A stretch of 64,000 nucleotides of DNA from Vavraia culicis subsp. floridensis (Eukaryota > Microsporidia > Pleistophoridae): the NCBI RefSeq assembly GCF_000192795.1, contig NW_007360616.1:56562-120561 (forward strand), written 5' to 3'. Positions within the stretch are counted from its first letter, which is position 1. The number at the start of each line of letters is the position of its first letter. This document shows, piece by piece, positions 55,881 through 64,000 of the stretch. The translations under genes were made by a program, and so were the position numbers. The notes beneath the pieces are model-generated. The model had not been told where the DNA came from, did not search any database, and saw nothing but the letters and a program-made list of their open reading frames with translations.

Positions 55881-56492
55881 ATGATGGTGTTAATGAACAT
55901 TCTGCATTTGATTAGTACAACCGCACTATTCACCTTTACATATGCTTTTGCTGGCAAAAAGCGAGATGGGAAAAAAGAGCAAAAAAATGAGCCGATGAAT
56001 GCAGACGGAGTTATACTGCAACCAAGCTTTGGTATCCTTGATAAAAAGGATGACAAGAAGAACAAAGATGATGACACAAGGGATACATTCAAGGATAGCG
56101 ATAAAATAGCGCCTATCTTCACGAAAGACAAAAGAGATGACAAAAATGGCAACGAGAACAAGAAGGAATCAGATGATAAGGATGAGGAGAAGGCATTTAA
56201 CAATGAAGTAATGGGACAGAGCAGTTACAAGCCACCTATGGTAACGATGCTGCTCAACAAGAACAAGAAAGAGGAAGGAAGAAAAGCGATGTTGGCCGAG
56301 TATGACCAGCTAAGGCAGCGTGCAAGCGAGTCGTTGAACAACATCTACAACATTGTAACGACCATGGACAAGCTGGTGGATACGATGAAGGATGAGGATA
56401 AGAAAGGTGAGGAGAAGAAAAGGAAGAGCAGCGCACCTGAAGAGAGGATCGATTACAAAATTATTGAAGTTACCGATAACGATGGGAAATAA
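55881..56492 (+). CDS. Predicted secreted Lys/Asp-rich 203-aa protein
   Basis: No family is recognised. A signal peptide (MNILHLISTTALFTFTYAFA if started at 55893) is followed by a highly charged region with many KK, KR and DD pairs (residues about 30-120). A helical segment comes next (LAEYDQLRQRASESLNNI, then YNIVTTMDKLVDTMK), and the protein ends in a basic KKRKSS and a short tail. The low-complexity part is disordered in appearance. The TATA spacing suggests the fifth-codon Met as the true start. The stop codon overlaps AATAAA-type sequence. It is likely a secreted, possibly host-directed, lineage-specific protein. Confidence 0.75.
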   Translation: MMVLMNILHLISTTALFTFTYAFAGKKRDGKKEQKNEPMNADGVILQPSFGILDKKDDKKNKDDDTRDTFKDSDKIAPIFTKDKRDDKNGNENKKESDDKDEEKAFNNEVMGQSSYKPPMVTMLLNKNKKEEGRKAMLAEYDQLRQRASESLNNIYNIVTTMDKLVDTMKDEDKKGEEKKRKSSAPEERIDYKIIEVTDNDGK

Positions 56493-57642
56493 ATAAAAAC
56501 TGTTAGTGTTAACGTAATTGTTTTGCCTGATCTTTATGGGTGTATACTGCCTCATTTTAACGTTAAATAAAGATCTCTCATTAAATAATAGTGATATTTC
56601 TCAAAAGTGCTCAATTTTGGCCACTAAAGACTCAATACATACGAAATAGTTACTCTTACTGGATTAACCGTTGCTGCATCGAAAATTATTGTACCAGAAA
56701 AGTGTATTTTTCAGTTTTTAAGATATGGGAAGATAAATAGTAACGTATTTACATGAGAAAAGGGATCTCATTGTTGCATAATAAAATTTCACAAAAATCA
56801 ATACCAGCTGGTGGATTGAGTGTTAAGATTAGTGCAAAGCAGTATTTTAGATACTATTGGCAAGATTAGTTTACAAATGTATGTGGTATTCTCGCCAGAT
56901 CAGTAATTGCCTTTGTTGTAAGAAAGTGATGCGATATCCATCAATGAAAATGTTTCAGAGATTTGACAGAAATCTACTACTAATGTTTACGATTATTCCT
57001 GCGTTTTACACGCAAGAAGGTGTCTGCCTAGCGTTTGATGGTTTAAAGAGCAACCAAGCGCAAGCTTTATTTCGTGTATTGGTGCGATAATTGTGGTGGT
57101 ATATGCTGAATAGACACGAATCTGGTATGATGCCCTAGCTCATGTATTTATTATTATTTGATGGCGTATACCACAAATGTATAATTAACATATCGTTTTG
57201 TGTAATACGTAGCTGCGCCTTTCTAAGCACCTTGTTTATCATATCTTGGACCTGAACCAAAAAATATGTTGTAATAATTAAAATGGACATTTTAAGTGAT
57301 ATGGTATATTAATGGATAAATAAATACGCTTTTCAAAGGCAATAACTAGAATAGGATCAATCTGGTGTTTGATGTGATTACGACTGGGATTGACTATCCT
57401 GGGCGGATTTAATATGGTTATAGTAAACTATTAAGGGATCAGATTACTCAGCCTGATCATTAAAGTCCACAAATCGTGTACGGCTTATCCATTAAAAATA
57501 CTTGATATGGTAGGAGGTAACATGTCGGTAAAGAAATCTGCTTTTAGTGAAGAGATTAAACGATAACAGTGCATTTTAATGCATATAAATGGATATAAAA
57601 AACAAAATCGCATATTTGTTCTAGAACACAACTAATATAATC
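56493..57642. other. AT-rich intergenic region
   Basis: About 1.15 kb. A frame near 56947-57090 begins with a hydrophobic stretch (LLLMFTIIPAFYTQ) but lacks a promoter motif at the expected distance and is not called. Confidence 0.45.
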
Positions 57643-57650
57643 TATAAATA
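57643..57650 (+). promoter_or_regulatory. TATA box of the 348-aa secreted protein gene
   Basis: TATAAATA lies 27 bases before the ATG at 57670. Confidence 0.5.
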
Positions 57651-57669
57651 AGAAAAGTACGATGTGCAC

Positions 57670-58710
57670 ATGTTCATTTTGCATTTAAGTGTTTTATATT
57701 GCATCAAAACAGCGGAACAACGAATTTACAATCTGAAAACGAAACTATGCAAGGCTGTGAACAATTTTCATGTGGATGAAGATCACGTAGCGTATATAGA
57801 GAACTGTGCACAGGTTGAGATTGCAAGAGAGTTGCTGGTCAGGTATCAAACGGAGTGTTCGTTGCTCAAGTTGAACTTATGGAATGGTGTTAATGAGTGG
57901 AAGAATGCTGTTGGATCGTATGTAGCTGAAGTGGCGAAGGAATTTAAAACAAATGTTGCAAAATGGAAGGAGGAATGTATGGGTGGTGTTATAAGAAGTG
58001 CTCTGTGTGAAGAAAGGAAAGAAAGTGTCGGCATCAAGAATGCAAGGCCTATACTTGGAAATAAAAATGTGATGTGCAGGGGAGGAGAGGTAAGTGATAC
58101 CAATATGCGAGGACCTGATAAAAGTGTAGGCACACACGGCAACGAGGGTTACAAATTTACATCAAGGTCCACTAAAACAAACATAGAAAACAACAATGGA
58201 AAGTTAATGAACATAATAGCAATAGTTAACGAGTTTTTTACGTTCAACAGAGACATAGAAACAATCGTAAATACGTATTTGGAAAAATTGTACCGAAATG
58301 TTTACGATCAAACGAACAGGTTGTTCGATAAAAACGATTTATTGGGAGGTCAAATGCTAAGTATTGTATCTAAGGATTTCGGGAAATATTTTCTGCCAAC
58401 GGCTGCTAATAAAACATTCGTGAAAAGATTGCCAACGCATCTCAAATATTCTATTTGTAGTAAATTAAGAAAATATGAAAAAATGTACAATGAGATGATA
58501 GAGATGGTAAATTCAAGCGTAGCGAATTTTGTTAGAACATCACTATATGAACTATATGAAAAGTATATCATAGAAATCGAAGAATACCGGAGCAGATTGA
58601 ACGAATCGTTGTATGAAATATTTTTGAACAATAAGAAAAAAATTTTAGATCAGTATGAACGGTTAGAAATTGAGTTTTGCAAGTGTTTCATACAGTGGTA
58701 CAGCATATGA
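57670..58710 (+). CDS. Predicted secreted 346-aa helical protein
   Basis: No family is recognised. The ATG at 57670 gives a short signal peptide (MFILHLSVLYCIKTAEQ). The rest is two helical blocks. The first runs to about residue 125 with several cysteines (KLCKAVNNF, ENCAQVEIA, QTECSLLK). A polar Gly/Asn/Lys linker follows at about 125-180. The second block runs to the end and is rich in Lys, Tyr and Leu (TFNRDIETIVNTYLEKLY; EFCKCFIQWYS). The frame opens two codons earlier at a GTG, but the ATG and the TATA spacing of 27 are preferred. The gene lies in a cluster of secreted-protein genes at 51-62 kb. Confidence 0.78.
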   Translation: MFILHLSVLYCIKTAEQRIYNLKTKLCKAVNNFHVDEDHVAYIENCAQVEIARELLVRYQTECSLLKLNLWNGVNEWKNAVGSYVAEVAKEFKTNVAKWKEECMGGVIRSALCEERKESVGIKNARPILGNKNVMCRGGEVSDTNMRGPDKSVGTHGNEGYKFTSRSTKTNIENNNGKLMNIIAIVNEFFTFNRDIETIVNTYLEKLYRNVYDQTNRLFDKNDLLGGQMLSIVSKDFGKYFLPTAANKTFVKRLPTHLKYSICSKLRKYEKMYNEMIEMVNSSVANFVRTSLYELYEKYIIEIEEYRSRLNESLYEIFLNNKKKILDQYERLEIEFCKCFIQWYSI

Positions 58711-59225
58711 TGTATGCAGTATAGCACACTGATGTTCTCATCGTTCAAGTCACGATTTATTACTAAACGTGGCTGTATACGTATTTTTGCTGGGTACGTA
58801 CGGACTGCCAAAAGATACGCTAGTACCATTCTTAAAGTTATTATTGAACCACAAACTTTTATTTGTGTGTTTATTGAAATACTTGTTTTGTTTAATACAT
58901 GATAGATAATATTAGTGATGTTCTCTGCGCTATGACAGGTTTGTGGTTAACCAATAAAATAACAACAGACTGCTCTAAGAACATGATGCGATGTTCAAAA
59001 AATATATTTATGAGCACGAATACTCATATTGAATGTGTATTTCAGTGGAAAAGATTGGTTACGATTACTTTTATTTTATCACACACGTATATTAGGCTAT
59101 GTGTTTTTAATATGGCACATCATGTTCTTTATTCCTCTTTGCTAGTTAGCTTGTTGCACAGGATGGTTCACGATTCAAAATTTCTACGGTTGATGTGAGT
59201 TTTAGTATTTAGTTTTTTTACCCTC
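58711..59225. other. Intergenic region before the Derlin gene
   Basis: About 500 bases with short plus-strand frames lacking features. A CCC motif sits just before the Derlin ATG. Confidence 0.45.
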
Positions 59226-59909
59226 ATGATTCAGATTAAGGATGTTCCACCTGTTGTACTGGCGATTCTGTTGTGTGCGTCTGTTGTTCCTCTGCTCGGC
59301 TTCATGTCGCCGAAGCTTGTAATGTATTTAGTTTATGACAAATCATACCTTAGAAAGCTTGAGCTATGGCGATTGTTCACCGGTGTATTCGTCACTGGTG
59401 TAAGTTTAGCACTGTTAATGAGGCTCTACTTCATTTACAAGTTCAGTATGCTAATATTGGAGTTCAAATGTTGCATCGATCATGTGCCTACAGAAATGGA
59501 GCTTGTTTTCTTTATGTTTACAATGTTTGTGCCGCTGATGATAGGGAACCAACTTGAGGGTATTAACACATTCTCGGAGTGCATTCCTATTGCATTGATA
59601 AGATATTTTAGTGAGCTTGTATCTGATGACTTCAGACTAAACTTTTTTGGTACGGTAATGTCTGCCAAGATGTACAGCATAGTGTCCTTGGTGATTGATT
59701 ACGTACTTAATGGCGGTCGTTCCAAGGTATACTACGGATTTGTGTACGCACTGGCATATGTTTATTTGAGGAGAAATGTCTTTGGGGTGCCGGCGGTGTT
59801 CGTAAAGATGGTAGAACGAATTAAGGAAATAAAAATTGAAAGAATGTTCAGTCCAACTGGGATGGGACGAAGACTAGGCGACGGAAAAAGAAGCAAGAAA
59901 AAAGATTAA
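59226..59909 (+). CDS. DER1: Derlin (DER1-like) ER membrane protein
   Basis: A 227-aa rhomboid-like pseudoprotease that helps move misfolded proteins out of the ER for degradation. The family layout is clear: PPVVLAILLCASVV (TM1), a segment ending YLRKLELWRLFTGVFV (conserved WR motif at the membrane), further hydrophobic segments, FRLNFFG (matching the Derlin xxNFFG motif) and a final transmembrane region. No rhomboid catalytic Ser/His pair is apparent, as expected for Derlins. The C-terminal tail is basic (RRLGDGKRSKKKD) instead of carrying a recognisable p97-binding SHP box. ACCC lies directly before the ATG. The gene is convergent with the RAD17-like gene 220 bases away. Confidence 0.87.
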   Translation: MIQIKDVPPVVLAILLCASVVPLLGFMSPKLVMYLVYDKSYLRKLELWRLFTGVFVTGVSLALLMRLYFIYKFSMLILEFKCCIDHVPTEMELVFFMFTMFVPLMIGNQLEGINTFSECIPIALIRYFSELVSDDFRLNFFGTVMSAKMYSIVSLVIDYVLNGGRSKVYYGFVYALAYVYLRRNVFGVPAVFVKMVERIKEIKIERMFSPTGMGRRLGDGKRSKKKD

Positions 59910-60129
59910 AAATTGATTTAACGGTTATATATGGCGCGTATTGTTTGGATTGCAGTACCTTTGGCGGTTGTTAATGAAATTCTTGTTTTGATCTTAGAAC
60001 ATGTTTCAGCTTGGCAACTACATCACTTCAATTGCTGGAACTATTGCATTAAGCATCGAGAGCACATAATATTCCAATTATGCACTGATGCTCTTCGAGT
60101 AAGCTTAATTTTGTGCATAAACCAGATGT

Positions 60130-61122
60130 TTAAGACAAATCTTCGTATTCGTTCTCATGATGCAAATGTATTGGTGACTGGCATGGCGATTTGAAGGAAG
60201 TGAATTGGCCAGCCCGTTTATTCTTTATACCATATGCCATATGAATTATCGGCTCATAGTGCTTACGTGCGTACAAGAGGGAAAGATCATCGCAAAATAC
60301 ATCATCATAATTGTAAAAAAGCAAATAATTCTCAAATAAAAAGTTTATCACCGTCTTATTATCAAAATAATGGTGATCGTTGTAGGACGGCTTAGAATAA
60401 AATATTTTTCCTAAATAGTGAAATAATGTGATTTGGCTGGTATGAGAAAATGAAAATATGTTGGCTGTTGAAAAAACATAGGGAAATAGATGCATATTGC
60501 CCTGAAATGCGGACAGATTGGGATCTAACCTGGGATGGGATACCAATGATACAGGAGTATTGACAGGAACTGGCGTAGTTATCTGGGTACACACCATAGA
60601 TTCATTGCAACATGTATTTAAAATCATACTTCCATCGGTAATATCGTTAAAGCTTTGTTTGCTTTCAAATTCACCGCCTTTACACGGGTCCCTTTCCAAT
60701 CTTTTTCTTCTTGTTGTAAATTCCGTATGCTCCTTTAATATTTTCCTAAGCTTCATCACACTTACCTTCCCAAACTTTATCAGCACCACATTTCTATTTT
60801 TTCCGATACTGTTGATACGCCGACTCTCTATGACAATATTACTTGCTGGTATATTTCTTAGATCTCTGATATCATCTGTGTCTATGTACGTAACATGTTT
60901 TTTAAAAAGTGTCTTACTGTTAAACTTATCAGGTTCCATCACATAATCCAGTTGTATTCCGAGCACGACCGCAATGCTCTTTATATGAAACGATTTCCCG
61001 GTACCGGTAGGTCCGTATATCAATAAAGGAGTATTTGAAAGACTCTGAAATGCATCGATCAGTTGTTCCAACTTCTTTTTCGATAATGTGGATGTTTTGT
61101 ACAACGAGCCGAAGGTGTCCAT
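60130..61122 (-). CDS. RAD17: RAD17-like checkpoint clamp loader subunit
   Basis: A 330-aa AAA+ protein from the first ATG (61122). It has Walker A GPTGTGKSFHIKSIA (about 37-51) and a hydrophobic strand followed by DTDD/DLRN in place of a clear Walker B. The C-terminal part, ITLFHYLGKIFYSKPSY followed by FLFENYLLFYNYDDVFCDDL, strongly recalls the LFRALGKILYCKR and LHQNYIDFF..IDD segments of Rad17/Rad24. With RFC2-5, Rad17 loads the 9-1-1 clamp at damaged DNA in the nucleus. The middle is Ser/Pro-rich and poorly conserved, and the protein is much shorter than fungal Rad24 (about 660 aa), consistent with microsporidian shrinkage. Another RFC-type ATPase is possible but less likely. Confidence 0.72.
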   Translation of the reverse strand: MDTFGSLYKTSTLSKKKLEQLIDAFQSLSNTPLLIYGPTGTGKSFHIKSIAVVLGIQLDYVMEPDKFNSKTLFKKHVTYIDTDDIRDLRNIPASNIVIESRRINSIGKNRNVVLIKFGKVSVMKLRKILKEHTEFTTRRKRLERDPCKGGEFESKQSFNDITDGSMILNTCCNESMVCTQITTPVPVNTPVSLVSHPRLDPNLSAFQGNMHLFPYVFSTANIFSFSHTSQITLFHYLGKIFYSKPSYNDHHYFDNKTVINFLFENYLLFYNYDDVFCDDLSLLYARKHYEPIIHMAYGIKNKRAGQFTSFKSPCQSPIHLHHENEYEDLS

Positions 61123-61492
61123 CAAAAAATTTTGCAGAATTTCGTGCAAGGGTAGAAAAATACTTTTTGAGGTATAACCGAAATGGTGAATAAGTTTTGT
61201 TCTTGTTATTATTTCGCAAGATATTGGAAGTGAGTAACCGGGACTACATTAAGCAACAAAAACTTAGTCTATAATTTTCTAGAACATGAGTGTTACAGCT
61301 TGAAAATTCTTAATATTAACTTTTTAATCGCGTTATCATCATTTACTTACATTAATACTTCCTTTTGTGCCCCTTGTGCCGTAATTTTTCCATCGGTCAA
61401 GCTTAATGTCTTTTACGCTACTTTTCTCTTACCGTTTCCAACCACCATCAACATCGTGTTGAGCCCCTCCCAATCCGTTTATCAGATCGACA
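61123..61492. other. Short intergenic region
   Basis: About 370 bases between RAD17 and the next secreted gene. A plus-strand frame at 61300-61623 overlaps the secreted gene in antisense and is not supported. Confidence 0.45.
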
Positions 61493-62263
61493 CTAGTCCC
61501 AACACTTTTCTCGATCTTCACCATACATCTGTTTGTAATTGGCATTCAAATAATTTGTTATTTCTTCAATTACATCATCATAAATCGCAGGTATATCAAC
61601 ATATTCATTCAACGTCCTCATAACACCATCCAATACGCATCTTATACTCAATATATTTTGCCTTATTCTGTACAAATGAGTTTTAAACGTATCATAAAAG
61701 TTTGAAGCAGGATAACAAATTATACGATCATCAATAAAATTCAGGGTGATCAACTTTTCTGACAACTCTGGGATTTTCATCTTCGGATGGACATAATCAA
61801 CGATATGTGCAGCGAAGGGGGCAAGAAATTCTAGTGCACCTCCTAAGGTTGCTGCCAACCTTGAAAGATCCAATACCATATATTTATCTGTGAGACACAC
61901 ATAGTACGCAATTTGTTCGGTATTTAAGCATCGCATGTACGCCGGCATTAGCGAGTAATTTTTACGTACGAAATTAACAAATTTGCAAGAGCCTGAATTG
62001 CAATTTTGTAATTGTTCGGCAGCACGAGATTCATTTAATATAGTATAGATCATCTCAAGGATCTTGTGTGAGTACATATCATAGAACGATAAGACCTCCA
62101 AGTTTTCATACAGATTCCTGCTCCATGCAAAATTTGGATCATCATTTGATGCATCGTTAGGCGTAACTCTTATTTTTTTTATTACCATCGATTCCTGTTG
62201 CCTAACAATTTTCAATTGCTGCGTAAATTGAATATAAAAGTTCAATATTGATAACATAAGCAT
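61493..62263 (-). CDS. Predicted secreted or anchored 256-aa helical protein
   Basis: No family is recognised. The N terminus MLMLSILNFYIQFTQQLKIV is hydrophobic then basic, a possible signal peptide or anchor, weaker than in the other secreted candidates. The body is helical with six or so cysteines (NCNSGSCKF, RCLNTEQ, YVCLTDKY, RCVLDGV) and ends KCWD. The TATA box at 62283-62290 is 27 bases before the ATG, exactly as for other genes here. Its size, composition and placement match the 240-aa secreted protein at 51311-52033. Function is unknown. Confidence 0.7.
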   Translation of the reverse strand: MLMLSILNFYIQFTQQLKIVRQQESMVIKKIRVTPNDASNDDPNFAWSRNLYENLEVLSFYDMYSHKILEMIYTILNESRAAEQLQNCNSGSCKFVNFVRKNYSLMPAYMRCLNTEQIAYYVCLTDKYMVLDLSRLAATLGGALEFLAPFAAHIVDYVHPKMKIPELSEKLITLNFIDDRIICYPASNFYDTFKTHLYRIRQNILSIRCVLDGVMRTLNEYVDIPAIYDDVIEEITNYLNANYKQMYGEDREKCWD

Positions 62264-63487
62264 GTTTTACTCATAAGGTGTCTATTTATACTTTTATCTC
62301 AAAAATGACATTCTCTCTTTACTTTCTTATCATGATATCGTAGTATGCGTGTTGAAAGGTCTTGGTATGCTCCCTTTAATAGTCTATTTTAAGATTACCA
62401 TCAGTAAAATAAAATATTATATTTCTAAAGAGCATATATGTCTTATACACCGTTACAGCATTATTATTTATATGATTAATAATATTGAGTCATGATAGAT
62501 TTACGTGTACAAGCTAGTGAACAACTTTAGCATGATATTCGTTTTGCCAAATAAGACTTTTTCATTCAATATGTTCGCTTTGTATAAAGTGACAAGTTTT
62601 TATCCTACATTGGCAAATGAAGAGAGTATTGAAAAACTAATATGGAACATCTATACGTTGATTATGCCTAAAATATGTATTTACTACCTAGACCACTTAT
62701 CGATTTCCGTCATATGTTTATGGCTTATCAATTATCATTTCAAAAGTTTAATTTTATCAGTCTAATATTGTCCTGATATTTATTTAAGAATGGCCAACTA
62801 TTAAAACGCTACTTGAGTTTGAATTTATGCAATTCTTCTTTGATTTTGTAAAACTCTTTATATCATGTACGTCTAGTGACAATATAATTTTATGAAATTA
62901 TGCTTTCATGCTTTGAAATTTTCGCTTATATTAATATTACATTTTACTCTTGCTCAGCATACTTTGGCACACTAAAAAAATATCTCAGAAGAAACTATCT
63001 GTGCTATCCCATTTATTGAACGAAAGAAAGTTGAACTGCTTATTAAACGATATTTTCTTCCTTTGCCATATTATGTCTCTTTACTTGTTTTTGATCTTAT
63101 AGTAAGAGTTAAAGGATTATTTTCTATTCAGTGATCACGTAATTTTTGAGTTGTTTGTAAATAGTGGCTGAGAGTATGGCAGAAAGAATGAGCTGCACAA
63201 CAACTTTTGACTCTTCATGCAGTGCAGATGCATGAAACAAACATTTTATTTTTCCTAATAGGTTATTTTTTTGTTTCACAGAATTGACCAATCAGCTTCC
63301 GAGTTATCTTTTTTATATGATGTACTGTAATTTTTTGGATCGAAGGCTCCTAGGTACGATAATATTATTGATTTTTAAATGCCTCCTGGTCATTTATGTT
63401 TTACATATTCAGAAATTGATTTGTAATCCAGTCGGCAAAAACATTTACTTTTTATGCTAACAACAATAAAACTATCTCTACTACAAC
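62264..63487. other. AT-rich intergenic region
   Basis: About 1.2 kb. It contains the minus-strand TATA box of the 256-aa gene. The plus-strand frame at 62505-62765 begins at GTG and lacks support. Nothing else is recognised. Confidence 0.5.
62283..62290 (-). promoter_or_regulatory. TATA box of the 256-aa secreted protein gene
   Basis: TATAAATA on the minus strand lies 27 bases before the ATG at 62263. Confidence 0.5.
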
Positions 63488-63503
63488 TATAAAAGTAATA
63501 TAA

Positions 63504-64000
63504 GTGCTTGAACAAAGAAAGCTTCTTCAGGACGCATTCCAATTCATCAAGAGAGGTAAATACAGTTTTGGTAGCTCATTCTTCAAGCACAAATATAGAA
63601 TAATGAGGAAAGTGATTGCAGATGAAGATGATAATGCGCATTGCAGTAAACTGCTGTGTGAAGCGGCTCTGCTGGAGAAAAAACAGGATTCATCTGGTGC
63701 TGAACAGATATTCAAATGCTTACTAAGGATGATTAACAGAGAATATCGGACAAAATCATTTGTTAAGTATTCAAAATTTCTAGTAAGAAAAGAATAGTTG
63801 CAGTCTGCGGGAAAGAACTATGGAAAAGCGATCGCACAACACTTGGATGTATACGAAGAATATTTGAGTATGGAACGGGTGTTGGGCGACAAGGCGAGAA
63901 TAAGAAAAATTTATGAAAAGTACCTGCAGGATAGCTATATGGATGCATGTGTCTGGCTCGAGCTCATTGAATTTGAAGAGAGCATGGGTGAGGTTGAGCA
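63504..64000 (+). CDS. HAT-repeat RNA-processing factor (Clf1/Crooked-neck-like), partial
   Basis: The frame is readable from about 63504 to the window end, with one in-frame TAG at 63795-63797. The part after the TAG has clear HAT-type repeat sequence: YEEYLSMERVLGDKARIRKI, then YEKYLQDSYMDACVWLELIE and FEESMGEVE. It recalls the pattern in Clf1/Crooked neck, a spliceosome assembly factor; Syf1, Prp39 or Rna14 are alternatives. The first ATG in frame is at 63603; the frame opens after a TAA with a GTG at 63504. A TATAAAAG is at 63488-63495. The TAG lies inside a 21-base segment (63783-63803) that begins GTAAGA and ends CAG, so a three-base-multiple mini-intron would restore the frame. The 3' end lies beyond the window. 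Confidence 0.6.

Noticed and set aside
59931..60194. 87-codon plus-strand frame after the Derlin gene
   Set aside because: Overlaps the 3' end of the RAD17-like gene in antisense and shows no family features or promoter spacing.

Overview
The window reads as nuclear DNA of a microsporidian (fungal-related intracellular parasite). The evidence is a set of compact, mostly intron-less eukaryotic genes: CK2 alpha, a short ubiquitin-eS31 fusion, Hsp90, a proteasome alpha subunit, trehalase, Rab geranylgeranyltransferase alpha, a Derlin, and a PIG-O/GPI13 enzyme. C-rich CCC motifs sit just upstream of many start codons. Tiny introns begin GTAAGT and end next to a TAAT-type branch motif. Several fast-evolving genes carry signal peptides. 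Intergenic DNA is long for this group, and Helitron transposon remains are present, so this looks like one of the larger, less compacted microsporidian genomes. I cannot name the species. Bases 19695-20142 are an assembly gap.

Layout. 1-31 kb is mixed housekeeping and accessory DNA: CK2 alpha (-), a 708-aa secreted protein (+), a broken Helitron (-), trehalase (+), ubiquitin-eS31 (-), a proteasome alpha subunit (-), the gap with a truncated secreted gene (-), an RTEL1/FANCJ-type helicase (+), Hsp90 (+) and a 590-aa secreted protein with Pro/Gln repeats (+). 32-40.6 kb is an AT-rich accessory block. It holds three paralogous polytopic membrane-protein genes (-), each split by three 21-24 nt introns around an identical-length 11-nt microexon, plus decayed ORFs. 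41-64 kb holds a second Helitron remnant, GPI13 (-), BET4 (+), tRNA-Ala (-), a WOPR-domain regulator (+), four secreted-protein genes or remnants, a Derlin (+), a RAD17-like clamp loader (-), another secreted protein (-) and the start of a HAT-repeat RNA-processing factor (+) cut by the window edge.

Themes. (1) The three-gene membrane family is the most unusual content. It has multiple mini-introns, a conserved microexon, at least two splice junctions that seem to lack a 3' AG, and a 901-bp near-identical block suggesting gene conversion. (2) About ten genes have a TATA box 24-29 bp before the ATG, implying nearly leaderless mRNAs; this spacing also helps choose starts. (3) Helitron-type 3' ends (hairpin, 9-11 nt spacer, CTRR, then T) occur at one coding remnant and at other sites with no helicase gene. 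(4) Secreted helical or low-complexity proteins, presumably host-directed, are scattered through the gene-poor parts.
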